Shown: positions 26,260-35,341, counted from the stretch's first letter. The stretch: DNA of 57,042 nucleotides from Paenibacillus bovis (GCA_007679095.1 VEFU01000027.1:1-57042); one strand, 5' to 3'. Notes: a model not told the origin generated them from the sequence alone. A program made the numbers and translations.

Positions 26260-27381
26260 ATGCTTATTCAATGCACAAAAAAGGTGCTCGATGAATTAAA
26301 AATAAAGCCGTCCATTGTGGAGGAAGAGGATCCGCTTTTTTCTTTTCATGCGAATGTTATTACTATTAATAGACGGAAAGTGCTCGTTCTAATGAATGAT
26401 CAAAATCGCTATGTGATCGTATTATACGGAATGAAGGCGAAAGATTGGAAACGAATAGATAAACTTATCATTGAAGCGGTGAGGGAAAGTTTTAAAAGTG
26501 AATTTATTAAGGAAGAGGTGATGGAACAATATATTCAAGCTGCCTCTACGATATCATTCACGAAGACAAAGAATAGATCGTTCGTAGCCCAATTAAATAA
26601 GGCGTGTGATCATGTTTATTTTTACGAAAGAGATCTAGAGCCAGATAAATTTATCCAAACAGAAATGGGGAAAAATGCAAGTCGGCTATTTGTTGGTGTT
26701 GGGAATAATCAACATATTCATCCCAACGAGGAGTTGTATAAAGATTTAGCCGTTTATAGTGGACAAGAGATTTTTCAATGCAAGGCCGTAAAGTTAAAAG
26801 TAACTTTACTTCTAGAAAATCATTCTATTTGGCGGAGGATTATTGTTCCATTAGACATTACTTTTGAACAATTTCATAAAGTACTGCAAATCTGCTTTGG
26901 GTGGCAAAATTATCACCTTCATGAATTTTATATTTATGAAGAAGCTAAAGATGAATTAGGGATACATATGAATCATTCGGCTTTTCATCCACAAGGATAT
27001 CAACCTATAGTAAATCTAGTTTCCTATGAGGAATCACTATCCTATGCTTGCGAAGATATACCGTGCAAAATGGAAAATGGTATTAAGTTAGCAGAATACT
27101 TACCAGCCAACATGAAATATATATATGATTTCGGGGATAATTGGGAACATATCGTGGAGTGTGAAGAAATAATTGCTGATTTTAATATGAATCATCCAAT
27201 CTGTTTGGATGGAGCAGGAGCAGCACCACCTGAAGATGTTGGTGGAGAATACGGATTTGACGAATTTTTAGCTACCATTGCCGACAGCAATCACCCCGAT
27301 TATCAATTTATGTCCTCTTGGGGTCGTCAACAAGGATACCAAGAATTTGATAAAGAACAGATAAATCGGCTATTGAAATAA
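26260..27381 (+). CDS. DUF6933 / plasmid pRiA4b ORF3-like fusion protein
   Basis: A 373-residue two-domain protein. Residues about 1-160 resemble the DUF6933 type (MLIQCTKKVLDELKI, then VLMNDQNRYVIVLYGMKAKD). Residues about 175-373 match the pRiA4b ORF3 family: KVTLLLENHSIWRRIIVPLDITFEQFHKVLQICFGW, YIYDFGDNWEH, CLDGAGAAPPEDVGG and a C-terminal FDKEQINRLL. The C-terminal family occurs on plasmids and mobile islands and has no established biochemical role. It has its own promoter region and terminator. Cytoplasmic; no membrane segment. Confidence 0.78.
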   Translation: MLIQCTKKVLDELKIKPSIVEEEDPLFSFHANVITINRRKVLVLMNDQNRYVIVLYGMKAKDWKRIDKLIIEAVRESFKSEFIKEEVMEQYIQAASTISFTKTKNRSFVAQLNKACDHVYFYERDLEPDKFIQTEMGKNASRLFVGVGNNQHIHPNEELYKDLAVYSGQEIFQCKAVKLKVTLLLENHSIWRRIIVPLDITFEQFHKVLQICFGWQNYHLHEFYIYEEAKDELGIHMNHSAFHPQGYQPIVNLVSYEESLSYACEDIPCKMENGIKLAEYLPANMKYIYDFGDNWEHIVECEEIIADFNMNHPICLDGAGAAPPEDVGGEYGFDEFLATIADSNHPDYQFMSSWGRQQGYQEFDKEQINRLLK

Positions 27382-27416
27382 TAGTCAACACCAATCTATA
27401 GTCATAGTAACCCAAT

Positions 27417-27474
27417 AAAAAAAGAAGTAATCTCGACATCTCACGGCAGAGAGGTCCAAATTACTTCTTTTTTC
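27417..27474. terminator. Bidirectional terminator
   Basis: AAAAAAAGAAGTAAT and ATTACTTCTTTTTT arms give a stem with A-run and T-run on both sides. Confidence 0.75.
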
Positions 27475-27475
27475 T

Positions 27476-27512
27476 GGGGTCAGGAAAGTTGCCCTAAGAG
27501 GAAACTAACCCC
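27476..27512. repeat. Degenerate REP-like hairpin (GGGGTCAGGAA type)
   Basis: GGGGTCAG (27476-27483) and CTAACCCC (27505-27512) flank AAGTTGCCC; the unit resembles the repeat at 52120-52184. Confidence 0.5.
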
Positions 27513-27673
27513 ATCCTAAAATTTTCTATGTTTATGCCAAAATCCCTAAAGAATTTAGCATAATATGATATTTCTTAGGAAATAGCAAGTAATTTACTAG
27601 CGGATTTTGTCAAAAAGCTCATAAAGTTATCCGGGAATAAAGAAGAAAGAGCGCTTTCCAGCAAGGGTTCGGA

Positions 27674-27787
27674 ATGGAAAGATTTGAAGAGAAGATTATT
27701 CATGCTTTGCACATTTCGAGAGCGAATATGCGATCAGGAAGCGCCATCCGTTCTTGCCACCGCCAACGTTTAATTTTGGAGCAATAA
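27674..27787 (+). pseudogene. Decayed copy of the 15601 sigma-factor gene
   Basis: The 5' region from about 27530 to 27700 follows 15430-15625 closely: TTATTTCTTAGGAAAT-like palindrome, GGATTTTGTCAAAA, CCGGGAATA, GCGCTTTCCAG and TTCGGAATGGAAAG. The frame then reads MERFEE-KIIHALHIS, equivalent to MESFEQ...KVIHTLHIY with about 11 codons deleted, and ends after 37 codons. Regions 2.4 and 4 are absent, so it cannot work as a sigma factor. Confidence 0.72.
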
Positions 27788-27998
27788 AGGGAGGCATGGC
27801 GGGAATAATTGTCTCAGATTATTGCATGCTCGATTTTGGACTGCATTTTTTACCAGAGGATTGAGACGAATATGGATTAGGGTCCTTGGTCGACACTTTA
27901 TATCTAAAATAAATATCCATAAAATAAAATAGATTTTTTATTTCTTCTTCTGCTTTTGTAATTTTAATTGGTAATCGGAAAATAGTGTAGAAAGAGGG

Positions 27999-29217
27999 TT
28001 AAAAAGTACCCTCTTCCATAGCTTTAATCAGTGTGGAAAAATCAGCACCATAAATTTCTTCACACACCCATTTATAACCAGTTTTTGGCCAATTTGGAAG
28101 TTGATCGGGTAACATTTTTCCGAAAGTAACTTCAACTTCTTTGAATTTCTTTTTCCTTTTAACTTTACGATAGCCCTGTGTAAACAAAATCTTGGCTCTG
28201 AGGGATTCGAAAGAGTAACCACGACCAACATGATTTATCGTCTTAATTAAGCGATTTAAGGACTCTGGCGTTTGTGATAGGTGAAGTGAAATAATTGAAT
28301 ATCTCTTCTTCCCAATTGGTCATAGCCCTAATGAGATCCTCGAAGTAGATCATTAACTCCTTAGGTACATTTGAAAGCCATTCTTGATAGAGTTTATATG
28401 CTTCATCGACTGTTTTAGCTTCATAAATGTCAAAGAACTGTTCTTTGAGTTCGTAGGCTTGACCAAGTAATGGGAACATATCAGTCAATACTTGCAGTTT
28501 TATTTGGTCATCAAAGTCATTGAGGTTTTTACGCCTTATCAGAAGCACATAACGGTCTCTCATGAGTTGCCTACGTTCTTTGGCAGATACATTTTGACGA
28601 TTGGCCTTTCGTATCTTCTCTAAGGTTTCATTTGCTAATTTAACAACGTGAAGCTTGTCGATAACTATTTTGGCGTGAGGAATTACCATGTTAACCGCAT
28701 CTTTGTATGGTCTCCACATATCCATTGCTACAAGTTCAATTTTATCAATGTCTTTGAGCTTTGAAAGGTAACTGATAACCACATCTTTATTACTATTACG
28801 TTTTCGCAAAATGTCTATTACCGATTTGTTTTCAACATCTGTAACGACAAAACGATAGTTTTTTAACAAATGGACTTCATCAAGACCAAGCCATTTAGGA
28901 GTTCTAAACTCTGTTTGTACTTCAAGTTCAGCAACATAGTCATTAAAGATGTTACGTACAGTTTTTTCATCAACACCTATATCATCTGCAACGCTGGTAA
29001 AAGTCTTTTCAAGACTTGCTTCTTGAATCCAATCTATAAGTCTATTAGTAACCGAACGATTAACATCCATATCCGGAAGATTTTCAAAAAACGCTTCGTA
29101 ACATTCCCAGTGGGTAGGAGGCGGTAAAGCAGTCTCAACTAAGAATCTATAATCAGATTCACTCTCATGCATATCAATAATTTTAAGGCTTGGTAGGTTG
29201 AGCATATTATTTATCAT
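27999..29217 (-). pseudogene. ISL3-family transposase, doubly disrupted
   Basis: The reading starts MINNMLNLPSLKIIDMHESESDYRF and has ISL3 landmarks: LGLDEVHLLKNYRFVVTDV, VAMDMWRPYKDAV, HVVKLANETLEKIRK and the C-terminal TNWEEEIFNYFTSPITNAR. Two defects are seen. The zinc-finger region expected after LPPPTH is missing, the frame jumping to FENLPDMDVNRS. Near 28255 a small deletion shifts the frame, so the last 75 or so residues (RLIKTINHVGRGYSFESLRA, then KVKRKKKFKEVEV) are in another frame, ending at 27999. The element is therefore inactive. Terminal inverted repeats were not identified. Confidence 0.8.
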
Positions 29218-29359
29218 TTTGTCATTTTCCTTTTGCAACATTTTAGATAAAAAAACAAAAAGCATTACCTGATGATTAGAGTAATACTTTTTCTGATAAA
29301 GTACTTAATTTTTACGAACGCTGTTCCTCGCTATTATGGCCGGATAATTTTATATATCT

Positions 29360-29899
29360 TTACTTGTTTCTCAAGTATTCATTTTGTAAAATTCCCATAT
29401 GGATGATGTCATGCCATTCACCATTTCTAAATAGACTTTGTCTACTATTTCCTTCCTTCTGAAAACCGATTTTAGTGTACAAACGAATAGCTCTATCATT
29501 AAATGAAAATACCTTAAGGGAAACTCGATGGAGGTTCATTTCGCAAAAAACATAATTCAACAGTAATTTTAAACTCTCTGAACCATAGCCTTTTCCCCAA
29601 TAATCTTTTTCCCCGATATCAATAATACATTCAGCATTTCTATTCTTATAATCTATGTTGATTAATGATACAATTCCAATTGGTATTTCCTTACTTTTTT
29701 CAACAATGATATAACTTTTGGCTGTAGGTGATCCCAAAATAACATGACTAACAAACTCTTTAGTTTCTTCCATAGGATAAACATCCAAAGATGGGTTGGT
29801 GGAATGCATAACTTCCAAATCATTTCTCCACTTGTTATAAAGTTCAGTATCTTCTTTTGTCATCTTTCTTAATCTCACTCTTAATGATTCAAACAACAT
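29360..29899 (-). CDS. GNAT-family N-acetyltransferase (RimJ/RimL/SpeG-like)
   Basis: A 179-residue acetyl-CoA-dependent acetyltransferase. It shows RLRKMTKEDTELYNKWRND at the start, the acetyl-CoA loop GEKDYWGKGYGSESLKLLL and NLHRVSLKVFSFNDRAIRLYTKIGFQKEG, typical of the RimJ/SpeG branch acting on protein N-termini, polyamines or small amines. The ATG at 29899 is preferred, eight bases after GAGGAG; a GTG overlapping the upstream stop is possible. It is translationally coupled to the TetR gene upstream and so is probably controlled by it. Substrate unknown. Confidence 0.85.
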   Translation of the reverse strand: MLFESLRVRLRKMTKEDTELYNKWRNDLEVMHSTNPSLDVYPMEETKEFVSHVILGSPTAKSYIIVEKSKEIPIGIVSLINIDYKNRNAECIIDIGEKDYWGKGYGSESLKLLLNYVFCEMNLHRVSLKVFSFNDRAIRLYTKIGFQKEGNSRQSLFRNGEWHDIIHMGILQNEYLRNK

Positions 29900-29904
29900 A
29901 ACAA

Positions 29905-30534
29905 TCACTCCTCATATGCAGAATTTGGATTAATTAATATTTCTAAAGTAAAAAGAAAAACAGATAATTGCTCCTTTCCTTTTGTCTGTTCATGTCCCAG
30001 TTGAAAAGAGTCTAACATTAAGCCGTTTATAAATGATATAAGGTACCGTGCAATAGAACGAGTAGATTGTTGAGGTCTAAATTCTCCCTTACGCTTGCCT
30101 TCATTCAATACTTCTTCTATAGCTTCAACAATCCTATTGTAGCGTTCAGAAATGTAAGGAAAATTATCTTTATCATTTGCGTAATTAGATGACAAAAAGA
30201 ATTCTGCCCTTGCATAAAGCAATGTTTGGTCAATTCTTTCAACATAAGATTGTTGTTCTTCAACCCAGTTTTTTAATTGTAGCCATATTGAACCTTCATC
30301 AGACGGTACTAAATATTGAATGTCTTTTTGATCATCATATTTTAAGACTTCGAGAAAAACGTCTTCAATATTATCAAAGTAACTATACAATGCACCCCTT
30401 GAGATTCCTGCGTTGTCCATAATATCTTGCATAGATGTGTGAACAAACCCTTTTTTGATAAAAACCTTCCTGGCTATTTCTACTATTTCTTTTTTTCTTT
30501 CCCTTTTGTATTCTTCGCTAACTTTAGGTGCCAT
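29905..30534 (-). CDS. TetR/AcrR-family regulator
   Basis: A 209-residue repressor-type protein. The N-terminal HTH is typical (RKKEIVEIARKVFIKKGFVHTSMQDIMDNAGISRGALYSYFDNIEDVFLEVL), and the C-terminal ligand-binding helices resemble the YfiR group. It starts at the ATG at 30534 behind GGAGGTGG. The stop codon touches the acetyltransferase gene. A 21-bp perfect inverted repeat at 30574-30631, just upstream, is the likely autoregulatory operator. Confidence 0.88.
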   Translation of the reverse strand: MAPKVSEEYKRERKKEIVEIARKVFIKKGFVHTSMQDIMDNAGISRGALYSYFDNIEDVFLEVLKYDDQKDIQYLVPSDEGSIWLQLKNWVEEQQSYVERIDQTLLYARAEFFLSSNYANDKDNFPYISERYNRIVEAIEEVLNEGKRKGEFRPQQSTRSIARYLISFINGLMLDSFQLGHEQTKGKEQLSVFLFTLEILINPNSAYEE

Positions 30535-30573
30535 GTAGCCACCTCCATAATAATTGATAAAAAGACACACAAA

Positions 30574-30631
30574 AAACTATACACTAATGTCGTTTTCTAA
30601 TATAAATTATAACGACATTAGTGTATAGTTT
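30574..30631. promoter_or_regulatory. 21-bp perfect inverted repeat, likely TetR operator
   Basis: The arms at 30574-30594 and 30611-30631 are exact reverse complements separated by 16 bases. Each arm contains a quasi-palindrome ACACTAATGT, so it may hold two operator sites. Confidence 0.75.
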
Positions 30632-30760
30632 CAAGAGCCGTGAATATTATTTATGTAAATAAAGTGGGGAATTCATTCATTATTGGCGTGTTTAACTTAG
30701 CAAACAATTGGGTTGCTATATGTAAGTTACTTATTTTCGATTTCAAAAATTCTATAGTGC

Positions 30761-30835
30761 TTCCACACGATAATCCGAAATAGCACTTAAATGGTCCTTA
30801 GTTTAATAAAATGTGTTTCCACACTAAATTCCGAA
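30761..30835. repeat. Pair of 19-bp near-identical direct repeats
   Basis: TTCCACAC-N5-TCCGAA occurs at 30761-30779 and 30817-30835 (16 of 19 positions identical), in an otherwise featureless AT-rich gap from 30632 to 31054. Confidence 0.5.
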
Positions 30836-31054
30836 TACCCATAAATGGAAAATGGAAAATAAGTAAGAAGATGGACAATGATTTTATTTCATGTACATAT
30901 TTTTATTGTAGAATGCTATAGCATTTTAAAAGATAGGCATTTTAATTGTAATAGTTGTTCCTTGATTAATTGTACTATCAATACGAATCTCATACAGAAA
31001 TACTTTATAAATGATTATTGGTTTTACTTAAATTGATTTCTCCTATTTTTACCT

Positions 31055-31138
31055 GATCAGAAAGTAATAGCTGAATTAGGCTCATGGGAAAGACATTCCG
31101 AAGAAGAAATCCATAAAATTACAACTTTGAAAAAGTAA
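31055..31138 (+). pseudogene. 3' fragment of a rifampin ADP-ribosyltransferase (arr) gene
   Basis: The frame reads VIAELGSWERHSEEEIHKITTLKK then stop, closely matching the IVAELASWERHSDEDIDHMLTSLKS end of the intact arr at 34120-34536. Nothing upstream matches the catalytic N-terminal part, so it is a remnant. Confidence 0.75.
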
Positions 31139-31176
31139 ATTGAACAAGACAAACTGTAATATATTATTAAAAATCA

Positions 31177-31202
31177 AAACCACCAGTGTGAACTGGTGGT
31201 TT
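31177..31202. terminator. Perfect hairpin at the end of an IS200-type remnant
   Basis: AAACCACCAGT (31177-31187) and ACTGGTGGTTT (31192-31202) are exact complements with a four-base loop. It may be a terminator or part of the IS200 right end. Confidence 0.6.
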
Positions 31203-31314
31203 GCTCTGCAGCTGAAAGCCTCTATTACCGGCCACAGCCTATAAGGCTCATTGAAAGGGTTTCCCTTCTGCACCACATTCACATACCAATTCGAAAGAAT
31301 TTCTTTATTTCTTC

Positions 31315-31665
31315 TGATTTTTCTCTCCGGTAATTGGATCAAATTCTTCGAACAACGTTAACTGATCATGCATATAGTCTTCTTATAGCTGATTTCTAAA
31401 ATATTCTTGTATTTGTTCTTATTTTTGCCCACTGTATCGACGTAGAAACCTCGAAATCAGAATTTCCGATTTCCATATCGATATTTCAAATTTCCACATC
31501 GATCAAATATCATCAGGCTACTTTTCCCTTTGAGGTAACCCATAAATTAAGATACACTTACTTAATTTGGGTGGGATACTAACTAACATGTGAATATGAT
31601 CAGAACAGTTATTTGCTTCATGAATGATTACACCTTTTCTTTCATATAAATTGGTGGGTCAACAC
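31315..31665 (-). pseudogene. IS200/IS605 Y1 transposase (TnpA) remnant
   Basis: Read on the minus strand, fragments match the TnpA of IS200: HEANNCSDHIHMLVSIPPKLS (the HUH-type HIH near its start), GLPQREK-SLMIFDRCGNLKYRYGNRKF, GFYVDTVGKNKN, then SLTLFEEFDPITGEKN. At least one internal stop and a frame change break it, and the N-terminal part is missing. Confidence 0.72.
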
Positions 31666-31805
31666 TATACTGTACATATTTTGTAAGGAATACATAACCT
31701 TTTACAGCGTCAAAAATTTTAGCGCTCAGTTTTAAAAAAGTGCGTGTTATTTGTCACTTGACCCGGAGCCTCTGGGGGCAAGAGAATGAGCCAGGCGAGG
31801 ACAAA

Positions 31806-32209
31806 TTGTAAAATGAATAGCGGCTTGTCTGATAAATCACCTTCAGATACAGTAGAAAACTTTTACAAACATGCTATTGAAGGAGAATATTCAAAAATGA
31901 ATACCTTTCTCCCGAATTAATAACATGGGCTGAAAAGAAATGTGCAAGCTTACGTGAGCTTGGAGAAGAGGCTATTCAAATCAAACATTACATAAACTCA
32001 GGTAATCCAATTACTGTAAAAGAGATTCGTGAAATAAACTCAGCAAAGCGAAATCATAAATGCATACTATCGAGTTTTATTACAACCTCAGGCTATACAA
32101 ACGATGCGTTAAAACAGGCAGATGTTTACAAGATGAATTGTTATGGATTGGATTGGGTGAAAAATAAAATTGTTAAGTGGCAAGAACAGGAACAGAGGAA
32201 ATTCGTGTG
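31806..32209 (+). pseudogene. Frameshifted gene of unknown family
   Basis: Frame one gives DTVENFYKHAIEGEYSKMN and then goes out of frame. The adjoining frame continues with EYLSPELITWAEKKCASLRELGEEAIQIKHYINSG to NCYGLDWVKNKIVKWQEQEQRKFV and a stop at 32209. The change is explained by loss of one AATG/ATGA repeat unit near 31900. A decayed relative of its 3' part is at 52288-52459. I do not recognise the family; a small secreted or membrane-associated protein is possible. Confidence 0.5.
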
Positions 32210-32453
32210 AAACAGCAGTAAGAATTTTTTGCTATCAATGGTAGAAAGAAATGTGATTTTTTACAAAAAACTAAAATTAATTGAATGACCTCTAGTATTA
32301 TACTGGAGGTTTATACCACTTTTTCTAATTGAATAACCCAATTATAGAAATAAGACAAACTCTGAAATTCCCCAATCATATAGGAATCTCAGAGTTTATC
32401 TATTCTGTTTGGGTATTACATTAAAATGTTGTGAAATACCAGATAATACAAGA

Positions 32454-32909
32454 TTAATCTACATAAACATCTAGAAATTTACTTGCCTCACTATTAAACT
32501 TCCACATTATCCCGAATTTATCGACTAACATTCCAAAGCTTGCTGACCATGGCGTAGAAGATATTGGCATGATTACAGTACCACCTTCTGATAGCCCTTC
32601 AAAACATTTTTTATTCATTTCTGGACCAGCATCAATAATACTGATTAGGACGCTATTCCCATTTGTGATTTCGCCTGTCGTAGCTTGCATAAAAGGCGGA
32701 ACATCAGAAATCATTAAAATATTCCCTGAAAACTCAATACGAGATTCCATAATCATGTTTTGTTCCTCTTCCTTTAATGGGGCATTTGGATCTTGGCTAA
32801 AATCACCAAATCTCGCCATTTTTACACTAGTTGCTGATAATGCCTTTTCATAAAAGGCCAATGCTTCTTCTGCTCTTCCATTAAATTGTAGATAAGTTAT
32901 TGCTTTCAT
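32454..32909 (-). CDS. PhnB-like VOC (glyoxalase/DUF) protein
   Basis: A 151-residue vicinal-oxygen-chelate protein of the PhnB/3-demethylubiquinone methyltransferase-like group. It opens MKAITYLQFNGRAEEALAFYEKAL, has an ESRIEFSGNILMISDVPPF core and ends TPWSASFGMLVDKFGIMWKFN, both typical of this family. Such proteins are often next to WYL regulators in Bacillaceae, as here. The gene is divergent from the regulator, with a 16-bp palindrome in between. Enzymatic activity unknown. Confidence 0.85.
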   Translation of the reverse strand: MKAITYLQFNGRAEEALAFYEKALSATSVKMARFGDFSQDPNAPLKEEEQNMIMESRIEFSGNILMISDVPPFMQATTGEITNGNSVLISIIDAGPEMNKKCFEGLSEGGTVIMPISSTPWSASFGMLVDKFGIMWKFNSEASKFLDVYVD

Positions 32910-32953
32910 ATTTTATTCCTCCTTTTTATATTGGTAGTATAATAGGGGATAGG

Positions 32954-32969
32954 CGACATATGTATGTCG
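32954..32969. promoter_or_regulatory. 16-bp palindrome between VOC and WYL genes
   Basis: CGACATA-TG-TATGTCG is a palindrome with two central bases, placed in the shared 76-bp promoter region. Likely operator of the WYL regulator. Confidence 0.68.
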
Positions 32970-32985
32970 TATATAGGAGGGAATA

Positions 32986-33894
32986 ATGAAAAAAATTGAG
33001 CGACTTATCTCGATAGTGATGATTTTGTTACAAAAAGAAGTAGTTTCGGCATCAGAATTCAGCCGACTTTTTCAAGTAACGAAACGAACGATTCAACGTG
33101 ATATGGAAACATTAAATTATGCAAATATCCCCATTTATGCGGAATATGGTGCTGAAGGTGGATATGCGCTAATGGAAGAGTATAAAATCGATAAACGCTT
33201 ACTAAATCACAAGGATATTGAAAATATACTTATCGCTTTAGGTGGCTTTGAGGAACTGATTACCAATCAAGAGATTCAAACGACGATTAAAAAAATCAAA
33301 GGAATGACGAGCGCAGATATTTCGCCAACACTTGATTTAACTTTCTATGATTGGCCTGGAAGAAGACAACTCAACGAAGAAGTTTTATTTATTAGGCAAG
33401 CAATTGAGAACAATTGGTTATTAAAAATTGAATATGTGGATCAAATAGGAAACAAAACAGACAGACTCGTAGAACCCTATAAGGTTCATTTTAGGGAGAG
33501 GCATTGGTATCTTTTTGCTTATAGTTTAGAACGGAAAGACTATCGAACATTTAAGTTGACGAGGATATTAAATATCCAAAAAGACGGTTACTTTGTTCCA
33601 AGGACGAATGAGGAATTTCAACACGAAAAACAATACAAAGAACAAGAAAAATTGGTTCATGTACATCTATCGATAGATGTTGCTGTAAGGGATCAATTTA
33701 TTGAAAGATACGGAAAAGATGCCGTTATAAAAGAAACTGCTAGAAGTTACCTTGCAACAATTGAATTGCCTGAGAATCAATATGCATATCAATTTTTAGC
33801 CGGATTTGGTAATAAAGTAAAGATTCTAAAACCAAAAAGTTTTATTGGAAAATATGTAAGCTTTTTGGAAGGAGCAGTGAAACTTTACAAATAA
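32986..33894 (+). CDS. WYL-domain transcriptional regulator (YafY/YobV-like)
   Basis: A 302-residue regulator with an N-terminal HTH_11 winged helix (ISIVMILLQKEVVSASEFSRLFQVTKRTIQRDMETLNYANIPIYAEYGAEGGYAL) and a WYL domain around residues 140-220 (EPYKVHFRERHWYLFAYS, then DYRTFKLTRI). WYL domains bind nucleic acid or small ligands. It is divergent from the VOC gene and probably regulates it through the palindrome between them. Confidence 0.88.
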   Translation: MKKIERLISIVMILLQKEVVSASEFSRLFQVTKRTIQRDMETLNYANIPIYAEYGAEGGYALMEEYKIDKRLLNHKDIENILIALGGFEELITNQEIQTTIKKIKGMTSADISPTLDLTFYDWPGRRQLNEEVLFIRQAIENNWLLKIEYVDQIGNKTDRLVEPYKVHFRERHWYLFAYSLERKDYRTFKLTRILNIQKDGYFVPRTNEEFQHEKQYKEQEKLVHVHLSIDVAVRDQFIERYGKDAVIKETARSYLATIELPENQYAYQFLAGFGNKVKILKPKSFIGKYVSFLEGAVKLYK

Positions 33895-33997
33895 AGTGTT
33901 CATTGTGGACAGTAGACAATACAAACAAAATAACATCATTTGTCTTTAAAGGATGATGCATTCAAAAGGAATAGCCTCTTTTTTTGTTCATAAACTT

Positions 33998-34049
33998 AAG
34001 GAATTTGTAAGGAATAAGTAAGGAAAATGTATTTTTTACTGTTTATTAT
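33998..34049 (+). promoter_or_regulatory. Response-regulator boxes and -10 element before arr
   Basis: AAGGA occurs three times with an 11-bp period (33998, 34009, 34020), then TATTAT at 34044-34049. The first 23 bases are identical to the region upstream of the ABC transporter at 37171. Period and spacing fit an OmpR-type regulator site overlapping the -35 region. Confidence 0.68.
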
Positions 34050-34119
34050 TAAGAAAATGGAGGGGAGGGGCATCTAGTAAGCGGGTAGTAACGTCATAAC
34101 ATATAAGGAGCGGATCCGT

Positions 34120-34536
34120 ATGAACGACAAACAAGATGTCTTAGATAAAGGTCCTTTTTTTCATGGGACTAAAGCGGAACTGAAAATTGGAGATCTATTA
34201 GAACCACAATACTTATCCAATTACCAAGATAAAAAGTCCAACCATATTTATTTTACAGCAACATTAGATGCTGCTAAATGGGGCGCTGAACTAGCAACAT
34301 CTGAAAAAAAGGAAAGAATTTATGTGGTGGAACCATTAGGAGATTTTGAAAATGATCCGAACGTAACGGACAAAAGATTTCCTGGAAATCCAACACGTTC
34401 CTACAGGTCGAAGTCCCCTTTGAAGATAGTAGCTGAGCTCGCTTCATGGGAAAGACATTCCGATGAAGATATAGATCACATGCTAACATCTTTAAAAAGT
34501 GCAAAAGAACAAGGGAAATTAGTCATCTATGATTAA
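34120..34536 (+). CDS. arr: Rifampin ADP-ribosyltransferase
   Basis: A 138-residue Arr enzyme that transfers ADP-ribose from NAD+ to a rifamycin hydroxyl, causing resistance. The ADP-ribosyltransferase signature is seen as H15 (FFHGTK), Y44 (HIYFTAT) and D79 (ENDPNVTDKRFPGNPTRSYRS), which align by eye with the catalytic His-Tyr-Asp of the family. The C-terminal SWERHSDED is typical. A ribosome site (AAGGAG) precedes the ATG. The promoter has boxes shared with the downstream ABC transporter, so it may be induced by the local two-component system. A decayed arr fragment lies 3 kb upstream. Confidence 0.92.
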   Translation: MNDKQDVLDKGPFFHGTKAELKIGDLLEPQYLSNYQDKKSNHIYFTATLDAAKWGAELATSEKKERIYVVEPLGDFENDPNVTDKRFPGNPTRSYRSKSPLKIVAELASWERHSDEDIDHMLTSLKSAKEQGKLVIYD

Positions 34537-34703
34537 TCTTTAAGTAAGTCCTTTTTAACTTTATCGTATGGATTTTTTTAGAGAAGAACAGGCGGAGAGT
34601 TTCGTTCGTAATTGTACCTATCATGAGATTTACATCGTTGCCTATTCTATAAACAACGTACCAAAATGGTCTATTCATGTACCAAGATCTCAAAGGAGGA
34701 ACA

Positions 34704-35141
34704 ATGAACATGCCTACATCTAAACCGGAATTTATGATTACCCGCACCGTACATGCCCGTCGCGAGCGTGTTTGGCACACTTGGACGGAGGAAAAGGAAC
34801 TCGCTACTTGGTTGCCTTCAACCCCACTAGAGACCATTTCGTTCGACGTTCGTGAAGGCGGCCGTTACCGCTACACAATGGTCAACAACGAGACGGGCGA
34901 GGAGTTTCCAACTGGAGGCGAGTTTTTGGAGGTCGTACCATTCGAGCGGCTCGTTTTTACTTGGGGCTACCCTGATGCTCCCGTCGAGGATTCACCTGTT
35001 GTGACGCTAACTCTTATCGAAAACGGCGACCGCACCGAGATGAATTTCCATCTAAGCGGATTTGCAGGTCACCCTGGCGATCAATACGTGTATGACGGTT
35101 GGTCCGACACACTGGACAATCTGGTGGAAAAATTTGCGTGA
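34704..35141 (+). CDS. SRPBCC/AHSA1-family protein
   Basis: A 145-residue START-like protein of the activator-of-Hsp90-ATPase-homologue-1 type: ITRTVHARRERVWHTWTEEKELATWLPST, EGGRYRYTM, ERLVFTWGYPD, TLTLIENGDRTEMNFHLSGF and a C-terminal GWSDTLDNLVEKF. Start at 34704 behind AAAGGAGG. Its base composition is clearly higher in G+C than all neighbours (many GGC, CGC, ACC codons), suggesting recent transfer. These proteins often accompany ArsR regulators, but none is here. Ligand unknown. Confidence 0.85.
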   Translation: MNMPTSKPEFMITRTVHARRERVWHTWTEEKELATWLPSTPLETISFDVREGGRYRYTMVNNETGEEFPTGGEFLEVVPFERLVFTWGYPDAPVEDSPVVTLTLIENGDRTEMNFHLSGFAGHPGDQYVYDGWSDTLDNLVEKFA

Positions 35142-35341
35142 ATGGATTTTTCGCTGAATATGAGATGATATCGTAATGTTTTGTGTGCAGAGATACTAAT
35201 TTCCAGCAGTTCTCTGTACCCATTTTTATAGGACTGTAGCGTTTGGAAACATACTTAGCCCTCACACGTGTGGGGGCATTCTTTATATACATAGCCGGTG
35301 AATATGGAAAACTTTATAAAATACTTCGCTGTAGATTCCCG

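Noticed and set aside
30574-30631. Terminator reading of the TetR inverted repeat
   Set aside because: There is no T-run and the repeat sits just upstream of the TetR start; operator is the better reading.
34568-34723. 51-residue frame on the plus strand between arr and the SRPBCC gene
   Set aside because: No ribosome site, overlaps the ribosome site and first codons of the SRPBCC gene and shows no recognisable family.
35261-35278. CCCTCACACGTGTGGGGG palindrome as an additional terminator
   Set aside because: It has almost no loop and no T-run, so I list it only here.
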